64,000 nucleotides of DNA, from the NCBI RefSeq assembly GCF_023555415.1, contig NZ_JAKRYL010000003.1, positions 245,786 through 309,785 on the forward strand, written 5' to 3'. The stretch is from Halalkalibacter alkaliphilus (lineage in GTDB: Bacteria; Bacillota; Bacilli; Bacillales; Bacillaceae_D). Every line of letters begins with the position of its first letter. Within the stretch, counting starts at the first letter, position 1. This document shows positions 43,017 through 52,975 of this stretch, one piece after another. The notes under the pieces were generated by a model. The model did no database searches, was not told where the DNA came from, and saw nothing but the letters and a program-made list of their open reading frames with translations. The translations under genes and the position numbers were made by a program.

Positions 43017-43844
43017 ATGGAACCGTTTGTTCAGAGTAGTGAAAGATTTGTAACCATTGAACGTTGGCAACAAGCTTTTCTTCACCTCATTGTTGGCTTT
43101 TCTACAAGAAATGGAGGAGAGAGTCAATCTCCATTTTCAAGTTTGAATTTAGGGTTTCATGTTGGTGACGATCCTCTAACAGTAAAACACAACCGTCACC
43201 TCTTAGCAGAGGACTTGGGTATCCCCGTTTCTCGGTGGGTGGGTACTGAGCAGGTACATGAAGCAACTGTAAAAAAAATTACAGAAGGCGATGTTGGTCG
43301 CGGGAGTGAAAGTCTGGAATCAGCCATTCAGATGACGGATGGAATTTATACATGCGAGAAGAACGTTTTGTTGACAAGTTTATATGCTGATTGTGTTCCA
43401 CTATACTTTTTTTCACCTAATTATGAGATAGTAGGTCTTGCTCATGCTGGGTGGCGCGGTACCGTTCAAAATATTGCGTCAGTGATGATTGAAAAATGGC
43501 ACATTGATGAAGGGATTCCAGTTAACGATATACAGGTTGCCATCGGTCCTTGTATAAGTAAAACTGCTTATGAGGTTGATCAAAAAGTAATAACAGAAGT
43601 GGAGAAGGTATGGCCAAAGGATTTACAGTTTAAACCTTATACAACTTTAGAGAACAACAAATATCTTCTTGATTTAAGAGAAGTAAATAAGCAATTAATG
43701 ATACAAGCTGGAATTAAACAAAATCAAATCCTTTTATCTTCCATTTGTACAGCTTCAGATAAAAGAATGTTCTCACATCGTGCAGATGGTGGGAAAACAG
43801 GTAGATTAATGAGCTATATCGGAATAAGAGTGGATGGTGATTGA
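43017..43844 (+). CDS. ylmD: YlmD, laccase-domain/purine nucleoside phosphorylase family
   Basis: The 275-residue protein belongs to the YfiH/YlmD family (multicopper oxidase-like fold; members act as purine nucleoside phosphorylase/adenosine deaminase in vitro). The Cys/His metal site is seen in SLYADCVPLYFF (about 119-130), GLAHAGWRGTV (about 140-150), and GPCISKTAYEV. SICTASDKRMFSHRADGGKTGR stands at the C-terminus. ATG at 43017 after GAGAGGAG; a TTG seven codons upstream is unlikely. It starts the ylmD-ylmH run. Confidence 0.93.
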   Translation: MEPFVQSSERFVTIERWQQAFLHLIVGFSTRNGGESQSPFSSLNLGFHVGDDPLTVKHNRHLLAEDLGIPVSRWVGTEQVHEATVKKITEGDVGRGSESLESAIQMTDGIYTCEKNVLLTSLYADCVPLYFFSPNYEIVGLAHAGWRGTVQNIASVMIEKWHIDEGIPVNDIQVAIGPCISKTAYEVDQKVITEVEKVWPKDLQFKPYTTLENNKYLLDLREVNKQLMIQAGIKQNQILLSSICTASDKRMFSHRADGGKTGRLMSYIGIRVDGD

Positions 43845-43849
43845 TCACG

Positions 43850-44530
43850 ATGTCTGTAAAAGAAAGGTTAAGTAACTTGCAAGAACAGATCAACGATGTA
43901 TGTAATCGCTGCGATCGAGATATTTCTTCGGTTCAAATTGTAGCTGTTACGAAGTACGTAAGTATAGAAACGACAGCCAAAGCGCTGGATGCAGGATTGA
44001 TACATATCGGTGAAAACCGAACAGAAGGTGCTTCCCGAAAATGGGAAGAACTTGGAGATCGAGGAGTTTGGCATTTTATTGGCTCATTACAAACTAGGAA
44101 AGTAAAACAAATCATTGGGAAATATGAATATCTCCATTCTTTAGATCGTCTTTCTCTTGCTAAGGAAGTCGACAAGAGGTTAGAAGATGGACAAGTCATG
44201 AAATGTTTTGTGCAAGTTAATGTATCTGGCGAAGAATCGAAATCAGGACTATCACCAGAGGAAGTCATACCATTTATCAAAGATTTAGAGCCATATAAGC
44301 ATATTAAAGTAGTGGGTCTAATGACGATGGCACCTTTTTATGATGATCCAGAATTAACAAGACCTATTTTTAGAAAACTGAGAAACATCCGTGATGAAGT
44401 ACAATCATTGGAGCTTGACCATGCTCCGTGTAAGGAGCTGTCAATGGGGATGTCTAATGATTTTACCGTTGCCATTGAAGAAGGAGCGACGTTCATTCGA
44501 ATCGGTTCAGCACTTGTCGGCAAAGAGTAA
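43850..44530 (+). CDS. ylmE: PLP homeostasis protein YlmE (YggS/PLPBP family)
   Basis: YlmE is a single-domain alanine-racemase-fold protein that binds pyridoxal phosphate and keeps its level balanced. The PLP lysine is Lys35 in VAVTKYVS. HIGENRTEGASRKWEEL, WHFIGSLQTRKVKQIIG, VNVSGEESKSGLSPEE and GMSNDFTVAIEEGATFIRIGSALVG are family blocks. The 226-residue start at ATG 43850 (MSVKERL) is preferred; a TTG three codons upstream overlaps the ylmD stop. Confidence 0.95.
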   Translation: MSVKERLSNLQEQINDVCNRCDRDISSVQIVAVTKYVSIETTAKALDAGLIHIGENRTEGASRKWEELGDRGVWHFIGSLQTRKVKQIIGKYEYLHSLDRLSLAKEVDKRLEDGQVMKCFVQVNVSGEESKSGLSPEEVIPFIKDLEPYKHIKVVGLMTMAPFYDDPELTRPIFRKLRNIRDEVQSLELDHAPCKELSMGMSNDFTVAIEEGATFIRIGSALVGKE

Positions 44531-44556
44531 ATTATGGAGAGGAGAATTAATTAAAA

Positions 44557-45015
44557 ATGGGGATGAAATCAAAATTTAAGCGTTTTTTTGAATTAGAGGA
44601 TGAATATGAAGAAGTTGAGGAGTTCGTAGATGAACGTTACAGTGATGAAGAAAGTGAACCGAAACGTCGAACCCGGAGTCAACAAAACAAGCAACCCACA
44701 GGAGTAGCTAACCCCCAAAATGTCGTTAGTTTACAAAGCGTTCAAAAGGGAGCGAAAATGATCCTTCTTGAGCCGCGTACGTATGATGAAGCGCAAGAAA
44801 TTGCAGATCATCTGAAAAATCGCAAAGCTGTGATCATTAACTTACAGCGAATTTCACATGATCAGGCAAAACGAGTAGTCGATTTTTTAAGTGGAACAGT
44901 GTATGCTATTGGGGGGGACATTCAAAAGGTAGGCTCAAATATCTTTTTATGTACACCTGATAACGTTGATGTTTCAGGAACAATTACAGAAATGATGCAG
45001 GAGCATTTTGAATAG
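44557..45015 (+). CDS. sepF: Cell division protein SepF (YlmF)
   Basis: SepF bundles FtsZ filaments and anchors them to membrane. The 152-residue protein has the N-terminal membrane-binding amphipathic helix ([19 protein letters not shown]), a polar linker and the SepF domain (about 64-150: [64 protein letters not shown]). The GAGAGGAG site is about 12 bases from the ATG, longer than usual. Confidence 0.95.
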   Translation: MGMKSKFKRFFELEDEYEEVEEFVDERYSDEESEPKRRTRSQQNKQPTGVANPQNVVSLQSVQKGAKMILLEPRTYDEAQEIADHLKNRKAVIINLQRISHDQAKRVVDFLSGTVYAIGGDIQKVGSNIFLCTPDNVDVSGTITEMMQEHFE

Positions 45016-45040
45016 TTGTAGATAGAAGGTGGTGAATGTT

Positions 45041-45298
45041 TTGCAAACAATTGGATTATTACTTTATCAAGCATTATATATTTATTCTTTCTTTATTATT
45101 GGCTATATTCTTATGTCATGGTTCCCGAACGCTCGTGAGTCCTCGCTCGGTCAGTTTGTTGGGCGTATTGTTGAGCCGTATTTAGAACCATTTAGAAAGT
45201 TTGTTCCGCCACTAGGGATGATTGACTTATCCCCGATCGTAGCGATTATTGTCCTTCGTTTAGCGAGTGGTGGTGTTCGTGCCCTTTTCGGTATTTAA
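45041..45298 (+). CDS. ylmG: YggT family membrane protein YlmG
   Basis: A two-helix membrane protein of the YggT family (about 85 residues): helix 1 (about 8-26), the signature SWFPNARESSLGQFVGRIVEPYLEPFRKFVPPLGMIDLSPI (about 26-66), and helix 2 (about 64-82). It probably helps place division or envelope proteins; the mechanism is unknown. The start is uncertain: the TTG at 45041 has AAGGTGG at good spacing, whereas in-frame GTGs at 45029 and 45032 overlap that site. Confidence 0.85.
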   Translation: MQTIGLLLYQALYIYSFFIIGYILMSWFPNARESSLGQFVGRIVEPYLEPFRKFVPPLGMIDLSPIVAIIVLRLASGGVRALFGI

Positions 45299-45317
45299 CA
45301 GTTAGGAGTGAACAGCC

Positions 45318-46094
45318 ATTAGTATTTATCAGCACTTTCGTGAGGAGGAGCGTCCTTTCGTAGATCAAGTATTGGAATGGCAGGAAGACGTAAAGTTTAA
45401 ACATTTTGATCGATTAACGGACTTTCTTGATCCAAGACAGCAAGAAATTGTCCGGACTATAATAGGACATGATGAAGATGTGAGCCTCTCCTTTTCGGGA
45501 GGCTCTCGTTATGCAGAGCGATGTCGGCTGCGTTTGACTCCTCCATATTTGGAAACATTGGAAGAGGACTTTCAGCTTACGCTTTTTTCGATTGATTATC
45601 CAACTAAATTTGTTACAATAGAACACCGCGATATTTTAGGGGCTTTTATGAATGTTGGGATTAAGCGCGAAAAATTTGGTGATATTCTTATAAATGAAGA
45701 TGGAATTTCTCAAATAATTGTAGCAACAGAGATCTCAGAGTATGTTGAGATGAATATTCAAAAAGTAGGAAAAGCAACGGTACGGTTGAATCGAATTCCA
45801 CTAACTGAGCACATTATACCTAAGAATGAATGGACAGAAGAAGTAACAACTGCTTCTTCTATGAGACTTGATGTTATTTTAGCAAAGATGTACAAGCTAT
45901 CACGATCTAAAGTGACTCCGTTTATAGAAAAAGGTTTGGTGAAAGTTAATTGGAAAGTAGTGGATCGTGTTGATTTTACATTAGAAGTGGGCGACTACAT
46001 ATCTGTCCGAGGGTTTGGAAGATCAAAAGTAATCGGAATTGATGGTATGACGAAGAAAGAAAAATACCGATTACGCTATGGTCGAAAGCAATAA
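45318..46094 (+). CDS. ylmH: S4-domain ribosome quality-control factor YlmH (RqcP)
   Basis: YlmH (RqcP) works with RqcH on stalled 50S subunits to drive alanine tailing. The protein, 258 residues if started at 45318, has the conserved N-terminus SIYQHFREEERPFVDQVLEW, a middle domain, and a C-terminal S4 RNA-binding domain (about 183-245: RLDVILAKMYKLSRSKVTPFIEKGLVKVNW). No ATG, GTG or TTG lies between the in-frame stop at 45309 and a TTG at 45372, which would delete the conserved first 18 residues. An AGGAG site at 45304-45308 lies nine bases before ATT at 45318. I therefore propose an ATT start. Confidence 0.85.
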   Translation: MSIYQHFREEERPFVDQVLEWQEDVKFKHFDRLTDFLDPRQQEIVRTIIGHDEDVSLSFSGGSRYAERCRLRLTPPYLETLEEDFQLTLFSIDYPTKFVTIEHRDILGAFMNVGIKREKFGDILINEDGISQIIVATEISEYVEMNIQKVGKATVRLNRIPLTEHIIPKNEWTEEVTTASSMRLDVILAKMYKLSRSKVTPFIEKGLVKVNWKVVDRVDFTLEVGDYISVRGFGRSKVIGIDGMTKKEKYRLRYGRKQ

Positions 46095-46123
46095 GAAATT
46101 TATCTGAAAAAAATGCAGGAATT

Positions 46124-46152
46124 TTGACCTTTGTGTCGAATGAATGTAGATA
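46124..46152 (+). promoter_or_regulatory. Weak promoter candidate of divIVA
   Basis: TTGACC, a 17-bp spacer and TAGATA. The -35 is good, the -10 poor. Confidence 0.3.
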
Positions 46153-46233
46153 AAGACCGAACAGGAAAATGCACTCATTTTTTATAAGGTTCATTTTTAC
46201 TAAATTATTGTTAACAACATGGAGGTGGCTGAC

Positions 46234-46722
46234 ATGCCTTTAACCCCTTTGGACATCCATAATAAAGAATTTACTAGAGGGTTTCGCGGATATGATGAAG
46301 ATGAAGTAAATGAATTTTTAGATCAAGTAATTAAAGACTACGAGGCGGTTCTTCGTGAAAAGAAGGAACTATTTGAACGAGTTACAGATCTTGATGAGAA
46401 ATTGGACCATTTTAAAAATATTGAAGAAACGCTTAATAAATCAATTTTAGTAGCCCAGGAAGCAGCAGAAGAAGTTAGGCGAAGTGCTCAAAAAGAGGCG
46501 CAACTTATTGTAAAAGAGGCAGAAAAGAATGCCGATCGAATTATAAATGACTCTCTTGCTAAGTCAAGAAAAGTGATGATGGACATGGAGGAATTAAAAA
46601 AACAAGCATCGGTTTACAAGATGAGATTTAAAATGCTAATTGAAGCTCAACTTGAAATGCTACAGTCTGACGATTGGAACGAGGTTACAGAAAAAGAAGA
46701 ACTGTATGCAGAGCGTACGTAA
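46234..46722 (+). CDS. divIVA: Polar and septal protein DivIVA
   Basis: DivIVA senses negative membrane curvature at septa and poles and recruits MinJ and the chromosome anchor RacA. The 162-residue protein starts MPLTPLDIHNKEFTRGFRGYDEDEVNEFLDQV, the lipid-binding domain (FTRGFRGY with the membrane-inserting Phe/Arg loop). Long coiled coils follow (about 30-60 and 65-150). ATG at 46234 after GGAGGTGG; an ATG five codons earlier lies before that site. It closes the ylm group, as in B. subtilis. Confidence 0.96.
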   Translation: MPLTPLDIHNKEFTRGFRGYDEDEVNEFLDQVIKDYEAVLREKKELFERVTDLDEKLDHFKNIEETLNKSILVAQEAAEEVRRSAQKEAQLIVKEAEKNADRIINDSLAKSRKVMMDMEELKKQASVYKMRFKMLIEAQLEMLQSDDWNEVTEKEELYAERT

Positions 46723-46766
46723 TTCTAGTTGAAGAGACCGCATACACGGCTTTTCTTACTAGAACC

Positions 46767-46795
46767 TTGCACTTATCAAAAGGCTATCATATAAT
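46767..46795 (+). promoter_or_regulatory. Sigma-A promoter of the ileS leader
   Basis: TTGCAC (46767-46772), a 17-bp spacer and consensus TATAAT (46790-46795). Confidence 0.85.
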
Positions 46796-46801
46796 GGTAA
46801 T

Positions 46802-47051
46802 CATTAAATGAATGTTGAAAAAGACAATGAAAGGGACGAGTACATTGTGTTAGACGTGCTTAGCGATTCAGGGATGGTGGGAGCCTGAACACGTTCACAT
46901 TGGAAAATCACCCTTGAGTTTTGCACTGAAATGTAAAAAGTAGGATGCAACGAGTGATTCCCGTTACGAATATAAGAGTGGAAAGTTATACTTTCTAACA
47001 GGGTGGTACCACGGGTTAACTTCTCGTCCCTTTTGGGATGAGGAGTTTTTT
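46802..47051 (+). promoter_or_regulatory. T-box riboswitch of ileS
   Basis: A roughly 250-nt leader between the promoter and ileS ends in the T-box sequence GGGTGGTACCACGG (47001-47014). The competing terminator is AACTTCTCGTCCC / GGGATGAGGAGTT with a T-run (47018-47051). The T-box reads uncharged tRNA-Ile: when it binds, the antiterminator forms and ileS is expressed. ATC at 46907-46909 is a plausible isoleucine specifier codon on the 3' side of stem I, but I have not folded the RNA. Confidence 0.92.
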
Positions 47052-47095
47052 GTATTGTCTAACAATTTCATAGTTTGAATTTAGGAGGAAAGTCA

Positions 47096-49858
47096 ATGGA
47101 TTACAAAGATACGCTATTGATGCCAAAAACAGAATTTCCGATGCGAGGAAATTTGCCAAATCGGGAACCGGAAAGACAAGAAAAATGGGATGAAATGGAT
47201 ATTTATAAAAAGGTCCAAGAAAGAACTGAAGGTCGTCCATTATTTGTATTGCATGATGGCCCACCATATGCAAATGGTGACATCCATATGGGACATGCGT
47301 TAAATAAAATTTTAAAAGATATCATTGTTCGTTATAAATCAATGAGTGGTTACCATGCTCCATATGTTCCTGGTTGGGATACTCATGGATTACCGATTGA
47401 AACAGCACTTACAAAGAGCGGAAAAGTAAACCGTAAGTCAATGAGTGTTGCTGAATTCCGTAAACTCTGTGAAGAATATGCAAGGAAACAAATTGATCGT
47501 CAACGTGAACAATTTATTCGTTTAGGTGTTCGTGGGGATTGGTGGAATCCATATGTAACACTCGACAAAGCATATGAGGCTCAACAAATTAAAGTATTTG
47601 GAGAAATGGCTAAGAAAGGTCATATTTATAAAGGGAAAAAGCCTGTATATTGGTCTCCATCTTCTGAGTCTGCATTAGCAGAAGCAGAAATTGAGTATCA
47701 AGATAAACGTTCTCCTTCTATTTATGTAGCATTTAAAGTAAAAGAAGGAAATGGTGTACTAACTGGAGATGAGTCTATTATCATCTGGACAACAACACCA
47801 TGGACAATTCCAGCAAACCTAGGTATTTCAGTTCATCCAGAGCTTGACTATAATGTCGTGGCGGTTGGTGAAAAGAAATATGTTGTTGCTGCTGGTCTTC
47901 TTGAATCGCTTCAAAAAGAGTTTGAATGGGAAAATGTTGAAGTAGTAAAGACATTAAAAGGTTCGGAACTTGAATATGTGAAAGCAGAGCACCCGATTTA
48001 TGACCGCGATTCATTAGTAATGTGTGGAGAGCATGTAACACTAGATGCAGGAACAGGTTGTGTTCATACAGCACCAGGTCACGGGGAAGAGGATTTCATT
48101 GTTGGACAAAAGTACGGATTAGATGTCTTATGCCCTGTCGATGATAAAGGAAATATGACAGAAGAAGCCCCTGGTTTTGAAGGACTCTTTTATGATGCGG
48201 CAAATAAACCTATTACAGAAAAGCTTGATGAGTTAGGTGCGTTATTAAAGTTAACGTTTATTACTCATTCATATGCCCATGACTGGCGCACAAAGAAACC
48301 AGTCATTTATCGTGCGACTGCTCAGTGGTTTGCATCTATTGAAAATTTCCGAAATGATTTATTAAAAGCCATTGAAGAAGTTGAGTGGATGCCAAAATGG
48401 GGAGAAACTCGATTATTTAACATGGTCCGTGACCGTGGCGATTGGTGTATTTCTCGTCAACGTGCTTGGGGGGTTCCAATTCCAGTATTTTATGGAGAAA
48501 ACGGAGAGCCAATTATTACAGATGAAACAATTAATCATGTATCGAACTTGTTCCGTGAACATGGATCTAATATTTGGTTTGAGTGGGACACAGATCAATT
48601 ACTACCTGAAGGATTCACATCTGAACATAGTCCTAATGGCACATTCACACGTGAGATGGATATTATGGATGTTTGGTTTGACTCAGGTTCTTCTCATCAA
48701 GCTGTATTGGAAGAGCGTGACGAACTAGAGCGTCCTGCTGACCTATATCTTGAAGGTTCTGACCAATATCGTGGTTGGTTTAACTCTTCTCTTTCTACAA
48801 GTGTTGCAATCACAGGAAAAGCACCATACAAAGGTGTTTTAAGTCATGGTTTTGCACTTGATGGAGAAGGGCGAAAGATGAGTAAATCCATTGGGAATGT
48901 CGTTATTCCGAATGATGTTATGAAGCAATTAGGAGCGGATATTTTAAGGTTGTGGGTAGCATCAGTTGATTACCAAGCCGATGTTCGTGTCTCAGATAAG
49001 ATCTTAAAGCAGGTGTCTGAATCTTACCGCAAAATTCGTAATACGTTCCGCTTTTTGTTAGGTAATTTACATGATTTTGACCCAGCTACTAACTATGTAA
49101 AAGACTTAAAAGACGTTGACCTATTTATGCTTGTTAAACTAAATGAAGTTATCGAAAAGGTTGAGCAAGCGTATGATCAATATCAATTCTCAACCGTATA
49201 TCACACAATTCATAATTTCTGTACAATTGAATTAAGTTCATTCTATATGGATTTAGCTAAAGATACTCTATATATCGAGCACGCTGATCACCCATCACGT
49301 AGAGCTATTCAAACGGTTATGTATGAAGTGCTTATCAGTTTAACGAAGCTTGTATCACCAATCTTAAGTCATACGGCAGATGAAGTGTGGGAGCACATTC
49401 CGGCAGTAAGTGAAGAGAGTGTTCAGCTTACTGATATGCCAGCTGTGACATCATTTGGTGATGTTGAAGCGTTAAAGGCAAAGTGGAATCATTTCATGTC
49501 TGTGCGAGATGACGTGTTAAAAGCACTGGAACAGGCAAGAAACGAAAAGAAAATCGGAAAATCGTTAACAGCAGCGATTACTTTATATACAAGTGGAGAA
49601 GTAAGAGCGTTATTAAAAGATATTTCCCAGCTTGAAAAATTATTTATTGTTTCTGGTGTTTCATTAGCAGGAGAAGTAAATGAGGCACCTACTGATGCAG
49701 TTGTATTTGAACAATTAGCGATTGTCGTCGAGCAAGCAAAAGGCGACACGTGTGAACGTTGTTGGGTTGTTTCAGAAACAGTTGGAAATGACCAAGAGCA
49801 TTCGGGACTTTGTTCTTCATGTGCTGAAACAGTGAAAAAGTATTATGTGAAAAATTAA
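47096..49858 (+). CDS. ileS: Isoleucyl-tRNA synthetase
   Basis: IleS charges tRNA-Ile and edits Val-tRNA-Ile. The 920-residue class I synthetase has the HIGH motif in [16 protein letters not shown] (about 56-71), the CP1 editing domain (about 200-400: [27 protein letters not shown]), and KMSKS in [12 protein letters not shown]-terminal zinc knuckle (CERCW...CSSC) marks the bacterial type. ATG at 47096, seven bases after AGGAGG; controlled by the T-box leader. Confidence 0.98.
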   Translation: MDYKDTLLMPKTEFPMRGNLPNREPERQEKWDEMDIYKKVQERTEGRPLFVLHDGPPYANGDIHMGHALNKILKDIIVRYKSMSGYHAPYVPGWDTHGLPIETALTKSGKVNRKSMSVAEFRKLCEEYARKQIDRQREQFIRLGVRGDWWNPYVTLDKAYEAQQIKVFGEMAKKGHIYKGKKPVYWSPSSESALAEAEIEYQDKRSPSIYVAFKVKEGNGVLTGDESIIIWTTTPWTIPANLGISVHPELDYNVVAVGEKKYVVAAGLLESLQKEFEWENVEVVKTLKGSELEYVKAEHPIYDRDSLVMCGEHVTLDAGTGCVHTAPGHGEEDFIVGQKYGLDVLCPVDDKGNMTEEAPGFEGLFYDAANKPITEKLDELGALLKLTFITHSYAHDWRTKKPVIYRATAQWFASIENFRNDLLKAIEEVEWMPKWGETRLFNMVRDRGDWCISRQRAWGVPIPVFYGENGEPIITDETINHVSNLFREHGSNIWFEWDTDQLLPEGFTSEHSPNGTFTREMDIMDVWFDSGSSHQAVLEERDELERPADLYLEGSDQYRGWFNSSLSTSVAITGKAPYKGVLSHGFALDGEGRKMSKSIGNVVIPNDVMKQLGADILRLWVASVDYQADVRVSDKILKQVSESYRKIRNTFRFLLGNLHDFDPATNYVKDLKDVDLFMLVKLNEVIEKVEQAYDQYQFSTVYHTIHNFCTIELSSFYMDLAKDTLYIEHADHPSRRAIQTVMYEVLISLTKLVSPILSHTADEVWEHIPAVSEESVQLTDMPAVTSFGDVEALKAKWNHFMSVRDDVLKALEQARNEKKIGKSLTAAITLYTSGEVRALLKDISQLEKLFIVSGVSLAGEVNEAPTDAVVFEQLAIVVEQAKGDTCERCWVVSETVGNDQEHSGLCSSCAETVKKYYVKN

Positions 49859-49863
49859 TCTAA

Positions 49864-49905
49864 AAGAGGTTGTCTCACGAGGCTTTGAGACAGCCTCTTC
49901 TTTGT
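49864..49905 (+). terminator. Terminator after ileS
   Basis: AAGAGG.TGTCTCA / TGAGACA.CCTCTT forms a 13-position stem followed by a T-rich tail. It shares the TGTCTCA word with other terminators in the window. Confidence 0.75.
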
Positions 49906-50000
49906 CTTTGACAAATGTTGTGTTGGCTATATCTCCATCTGTTGGTCACAATAATAATGAGCGCCCACACGAAGCGCGATTTGTTATGGGGGAGATGAAA

Positions 50001-50651
50001 ATGGCAGATTATACAAAAATAAAACAGCAATTAGTTCAAAGAAAAGCTCAAGTAGAGAAACGAATTAAGGAGCATTTTCAAGAAGAGCAATCAAGAACTT
50101 TATCGTTTTCAACTGGAGAGTTGTCACAATACGATAATCATCCAGCTGACACAGCTACAGACTTATACGAGAGAGAAAAGGATTTTGCACTGTTAGAGCA
50201 GCTTGAGAGAGAGCATGAAGAAATTGAGCATGCACTCTCAAAATTTAATACGGGTACATTTGGAATTTGTGAGGTAACTGGTAAAGTAATCCCTTATGAA
50301 CGACTTGAAGCTAATCCAGCTGCTAGAGCGGTCGTCGAAGCAGTCGATAATCGGATCACTGATGACAGGCCACCTGAAGAAGATGTTTTAGATGGTTTTG
50401 AAAAATATAATTTTGATCAAGATGATCATGAGACGGAATTTGACGCAGAGGATTCTTATCAATCAGTTGCGCAGTTTAATGAAAATTCTATGACGTTTGA
50501 AGATTCTTCGCTTGATGAAAATGGTGAACTTATCGGATACGTTGAAGAGATTGAGGGGTTTTTATCAACAGGGATTGACGGTTACACAGGCGATGAAGAT
50601 GTTGTCTTCCAGCGTAATGTCCACTATGATCAATACTTGAACGGAAAGTAG
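50001..50651 (+). CDS. YteA/YlyA-type TraR/DksA-family protein
   Basis: The 216-residue protein has a coiled-coil N-terminal half (about 3-85: YTKIKQQLVQRKAQVEKRIKEHFQEE, then REKDFALLEQLEREHEEIEHALSKF) and the DksA/TraR segment GTFGICEVTGKVIPYERLEANPAAR (about 86-110). An acidic tail resembles sporulation protein YteA. Only one of the usual four zinc cysteines remains, so the finger probably binds no metal. In B. subtilis this position between ileS and lspA is held by ylyA, which binds RNA polymerase and affects sigma-G genes. ATG at 50001 after GGGGGAG. Confidence 0.85.
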   Translation: MADYTKIKQQLVQRKAQVEKRIKEHFQEEQSRTLSFSTGELSQYDNHPADTATDLYEREKDFALLEQLEREHEEIEHALSKFNTGTFGICEVTGKVIPYERLEANPAARAVVEAVDNRITDDRPPEEDVLDGFEKYNFDQDDHETEFDAEDSYQSVAQFNENSMTFEDSSLDENGELIGYVEEIEGFLSTGIDGYTGDEDVVFQRNVHYDQYLNGK

Positions 50652-50672
50652 GGGGTCATCCCCCTCTTTTTG
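50650..50672 (+). terminator. Terminator before lspA
   Basis: AGGGGG / CCCCCT with loop TCAT and CTTTTTG after it, beginning at the preceding stop codon. Confidence 0.7.
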
Positions 50673-50681
50673 TGCTATAAT
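50673..50681 (+). promoter_or_regulatory. Extended -10 promoter of lspA
   Basis: TGCTATAAT is a perfect extended -10 directly after the terminator, 39 bp before lspA. Confidence 0.55.
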
Positions 50682-50719
50682 GCTTATCGTATGGAAAGAC
50701 GTGGACAGAACGGGGGATT

Positions 50720-51187
50720 ATGTTGAAGTATTATCTTATTGCACTTGTTGTTTTGATATTCGATCAAATAACAAAATGGATTGTTGATAGACAAATGGCC
50801 ATTGGGGAAAGAATAACGATTATTGAACAAGTTCTATATTTTACATCTCATCGAAATAAAGGGGCAGCTTTTGGAATCCTTCAAGGGCAAATGTGGTTTT
50901 TTTATATAATTACAACTATTGTAATTATTGGAATCATTTATTATATGCAAAAAGAAGCTAAAAACAGTCGTTTATTTGGACTCTCGTTAGCCCTAGTCCT
51001 TGGGGGAGCAGTAGGGAATTTTATTGATCGGCTTTTCCGTGGAGAAGTAGTGGATTTTATTGATACATATATTTTTGGTTATAATTTTGCCATTTTTAAT
51101 GTGGCTGATGCCGCTTTATGTATTGGAGTGGGGCTTTTATTTGTAAAAATGATAATAGATGAACGTCAGAAAAAGGAGAGTAACTAA
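50720..51187 (+). CDS. lspA: Lipoprotein signal peptidase LspA
   Basis: LspA cleaves prolipoprotein signal peptides before the lipidated cysteine. The 155-residue protein has four membrane helices. The catalytic aspartates are visible: Asp103 in GGAVGNFIDRL and Asp130 in FNVADAALCIGV. DQITKWIV (about 15-22) and NKGAAFGIL (about 46-54) are family motifs. The stop overlaps the ylyB start by one base. Confidence 0.97.
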   Translation: MLKYYLIALVVLIFDQITKWIVDRQMAIGERITIIEQVLYFTSHRNKGAAFGILQGQMWFFYIITTIVIIGIIYYMQKEAKNSRLFGLSLALVLGGAVGNFIDRLFRGEVVDFIDTYIFGYNFAIFNVADAALCIGVGLLFVKMIIDERQKKESN

Positions 51188-52101
51188 TGGAACAATATAC
51201 TTGGACAGTGACAGAGGAGCAAGCGACTGAACGCTTAGATAAATTTTTAACAATGATGGATAACGCTTGGTCCAGAACACAAGTCCAGATTTGGATAAAA
51301 GATGAACATATAAAAGTGAATAATGAGAAAGTAAAAAGCAATTATAAGGTAAGTGAAGGTGATGTGATAACGCTTTTCATACCGGAAGCAGAAGAACTTC
51401 AAGTTGAAGCAGAAAATATTCCTCTTGATGTTGTATATGAAGATGCCGACGTCATCGTTATAAATAAGCCAAGAGGAATGGTTGTGCATCCAGCTCCTGG
51501 TCATTACTCTGGTACGTTAGTAAATGCTTTAATGCATCATTGTCAAGATTTATCTGGAATTAATGGTGTAATAAGACCTGGAATTGTTCACCGTATTGAT
51601 AAGGACACTTCTGGTTTAATTATGGTAGCGAAAAATGACAAAGCTCATGAATCGCTTGTTGAACAATTAAAAGCAAAAACAACTCGCCGACTGTATAAAG
51701 CAATCGTTCATGGTATCATTCCACACCAACATGGAACGGTAGATGCACCGATTGGTCGCGACAAAAAAGATCGTCAAAGTATGACGGTTACAGAGGAAAA
51801 CAGCCGTGATGCCGTTACTCATTTTACTGTACTTGAAACATTTGATAAGTACACATATGTTCAATGTGAATTAGAAACAGGAAGAACACATCAAATTCGC
51901 GTGCATATGAAGTATATCGGTTATCCATTAGCTGGTGATCCTAAATATGGTCCTAAGAAGAAACCACTTGATATTGACGGCCAAGCACTTCATGCTGCTG
52001 TTCTTGGATTTGACCATCCTTCAACAGGAAAAGAAATGGTTTTTGAAGCGCCACTACCAGAAGATATGGAAAAACTATTACAACAACTCCGCAGCAAGTA
52101 A
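51187..52101 (+). CDS. ylyB: RluA/RluD-family pseudouridine synthase YlyB
   Basis: The 304-residue protein joins an N-terminal S4 RNA-binding domain (about 15-60: RLDKFLTMMDNAWSRTQVQIWIKDEHIKVN) to a pseudouridine synthase domain. The catalytic Asp lies in HRIDKDTSGLIMVAKN (about 138-153). DADVIVINKPRGMVVHPAPGH and GRTHQIRVHM are also present. It is of the RluD type, expected to modify 23S rRNA helix 69, though the exact sites are inference. ATG overlaps lspA by one base; the pyr promoter begins just after its stop. Confidence 0.94.
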   Translation: MEQYTWTVTEEQATERLDKFLTMMDNAWSRTQVQIWIKDEHIKVNNEKVKSNYKVSEGDVITLFIPEAEELQVEAENIPLDVVYEDADVIVINKPRGMVVHPAPGHYSGTLVNALMHHCQDLSGINGVIRPGIVHRIDKDTSGLIMVAKNDKAHESLVEQLKAKTTRRLYKAIVHGIIPHQHGTVDAPIGRDKKDRQSMTVTEENSRDAVTHFTVLETFDKYTYVQCELETGRTHQIRVHMKYIGYPLAGDPKYGPKKKPLDIDGQALHAAVLGFDHPSTGKEMVFEAPLPEDMEKLLQQLRSK

Positions 52102-52107
52102 AAGTTG

Positions 52108-52136
52108 TTGACATCTATATAATTCTAAGGCATAAT
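52108..52136 (+). promoter_or_regulatory. Sigma-A promoter of the pyr operon
   Basis: Consensus TTGACA (52108-52113), a 17-bp spacer and CATAAT (52131-52136), immediately upstream of the PyrR leader. Confidence 0.85.
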
Positions 52137-52141
52137 TATAA

Positions 52142-52281
52142 AAGAATTTAATAGTCCTTTAACTTAGTCCCGTGAGGCTGAGAAGGAAACGGAAATGTAG
52201 AAACAGGTATACTACCTCTGTATCTACACTTATGTACAATCCTCTCATGTCAAAATACGGCATGAGAGTTTTTTCGTTTCT
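52142..52281 (+). promoter_or_regulatory. PyrR-dependent attenuator 1 (pyrR leader)
   Basis: The PyrR anti-antiterminator signature AGTCCCGTGAGGCT (52166-52179) with downstream AGAAGG is followed by the terminator CTCTCATG / CATGAGAG and six T (about 52241-52274). With UMP bound, PyrR grips the first hairpin and lets the terminator form. Confidence 0.88.
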
Positions 52282-52283
52282 AA

Positions 52284-52856
<573 letters not shown>

Positions 52857-52953
52857 ATTAGTCCTGTGAGGCTATTAAGAGGGTCAGACCAATTCACCAA
52901 TTGCGTGAATGGGATTTTGAACCTCTTTGTATAAAAACAAAGAGGTTTTTGTC
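52857..52953 (+). promoter_or_regulatory. PyrR-dependent attenuator 2 (pyrR-pyrP)
   Basis: AGTCCTGTGAGGCTATTAAGAGGG starts one codon after pyrR: core AGTCCTGTGAGGCT at 52860-52873. It is followed by the terminator AACCTCTTTGT / ACAAAGAGGTT with T-run (52920-52951). Confidence 0.88.
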
Positions 52954-52975
52954 TAAGTTTTAGGGGGAATCTTTT

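Noticed and set aside
45309..45371. Frameshift or truncation in ylmH
   Set aside because: The reading frame is intact and encodes the conserved N-terminus without interruption; only the start codon is unusual.
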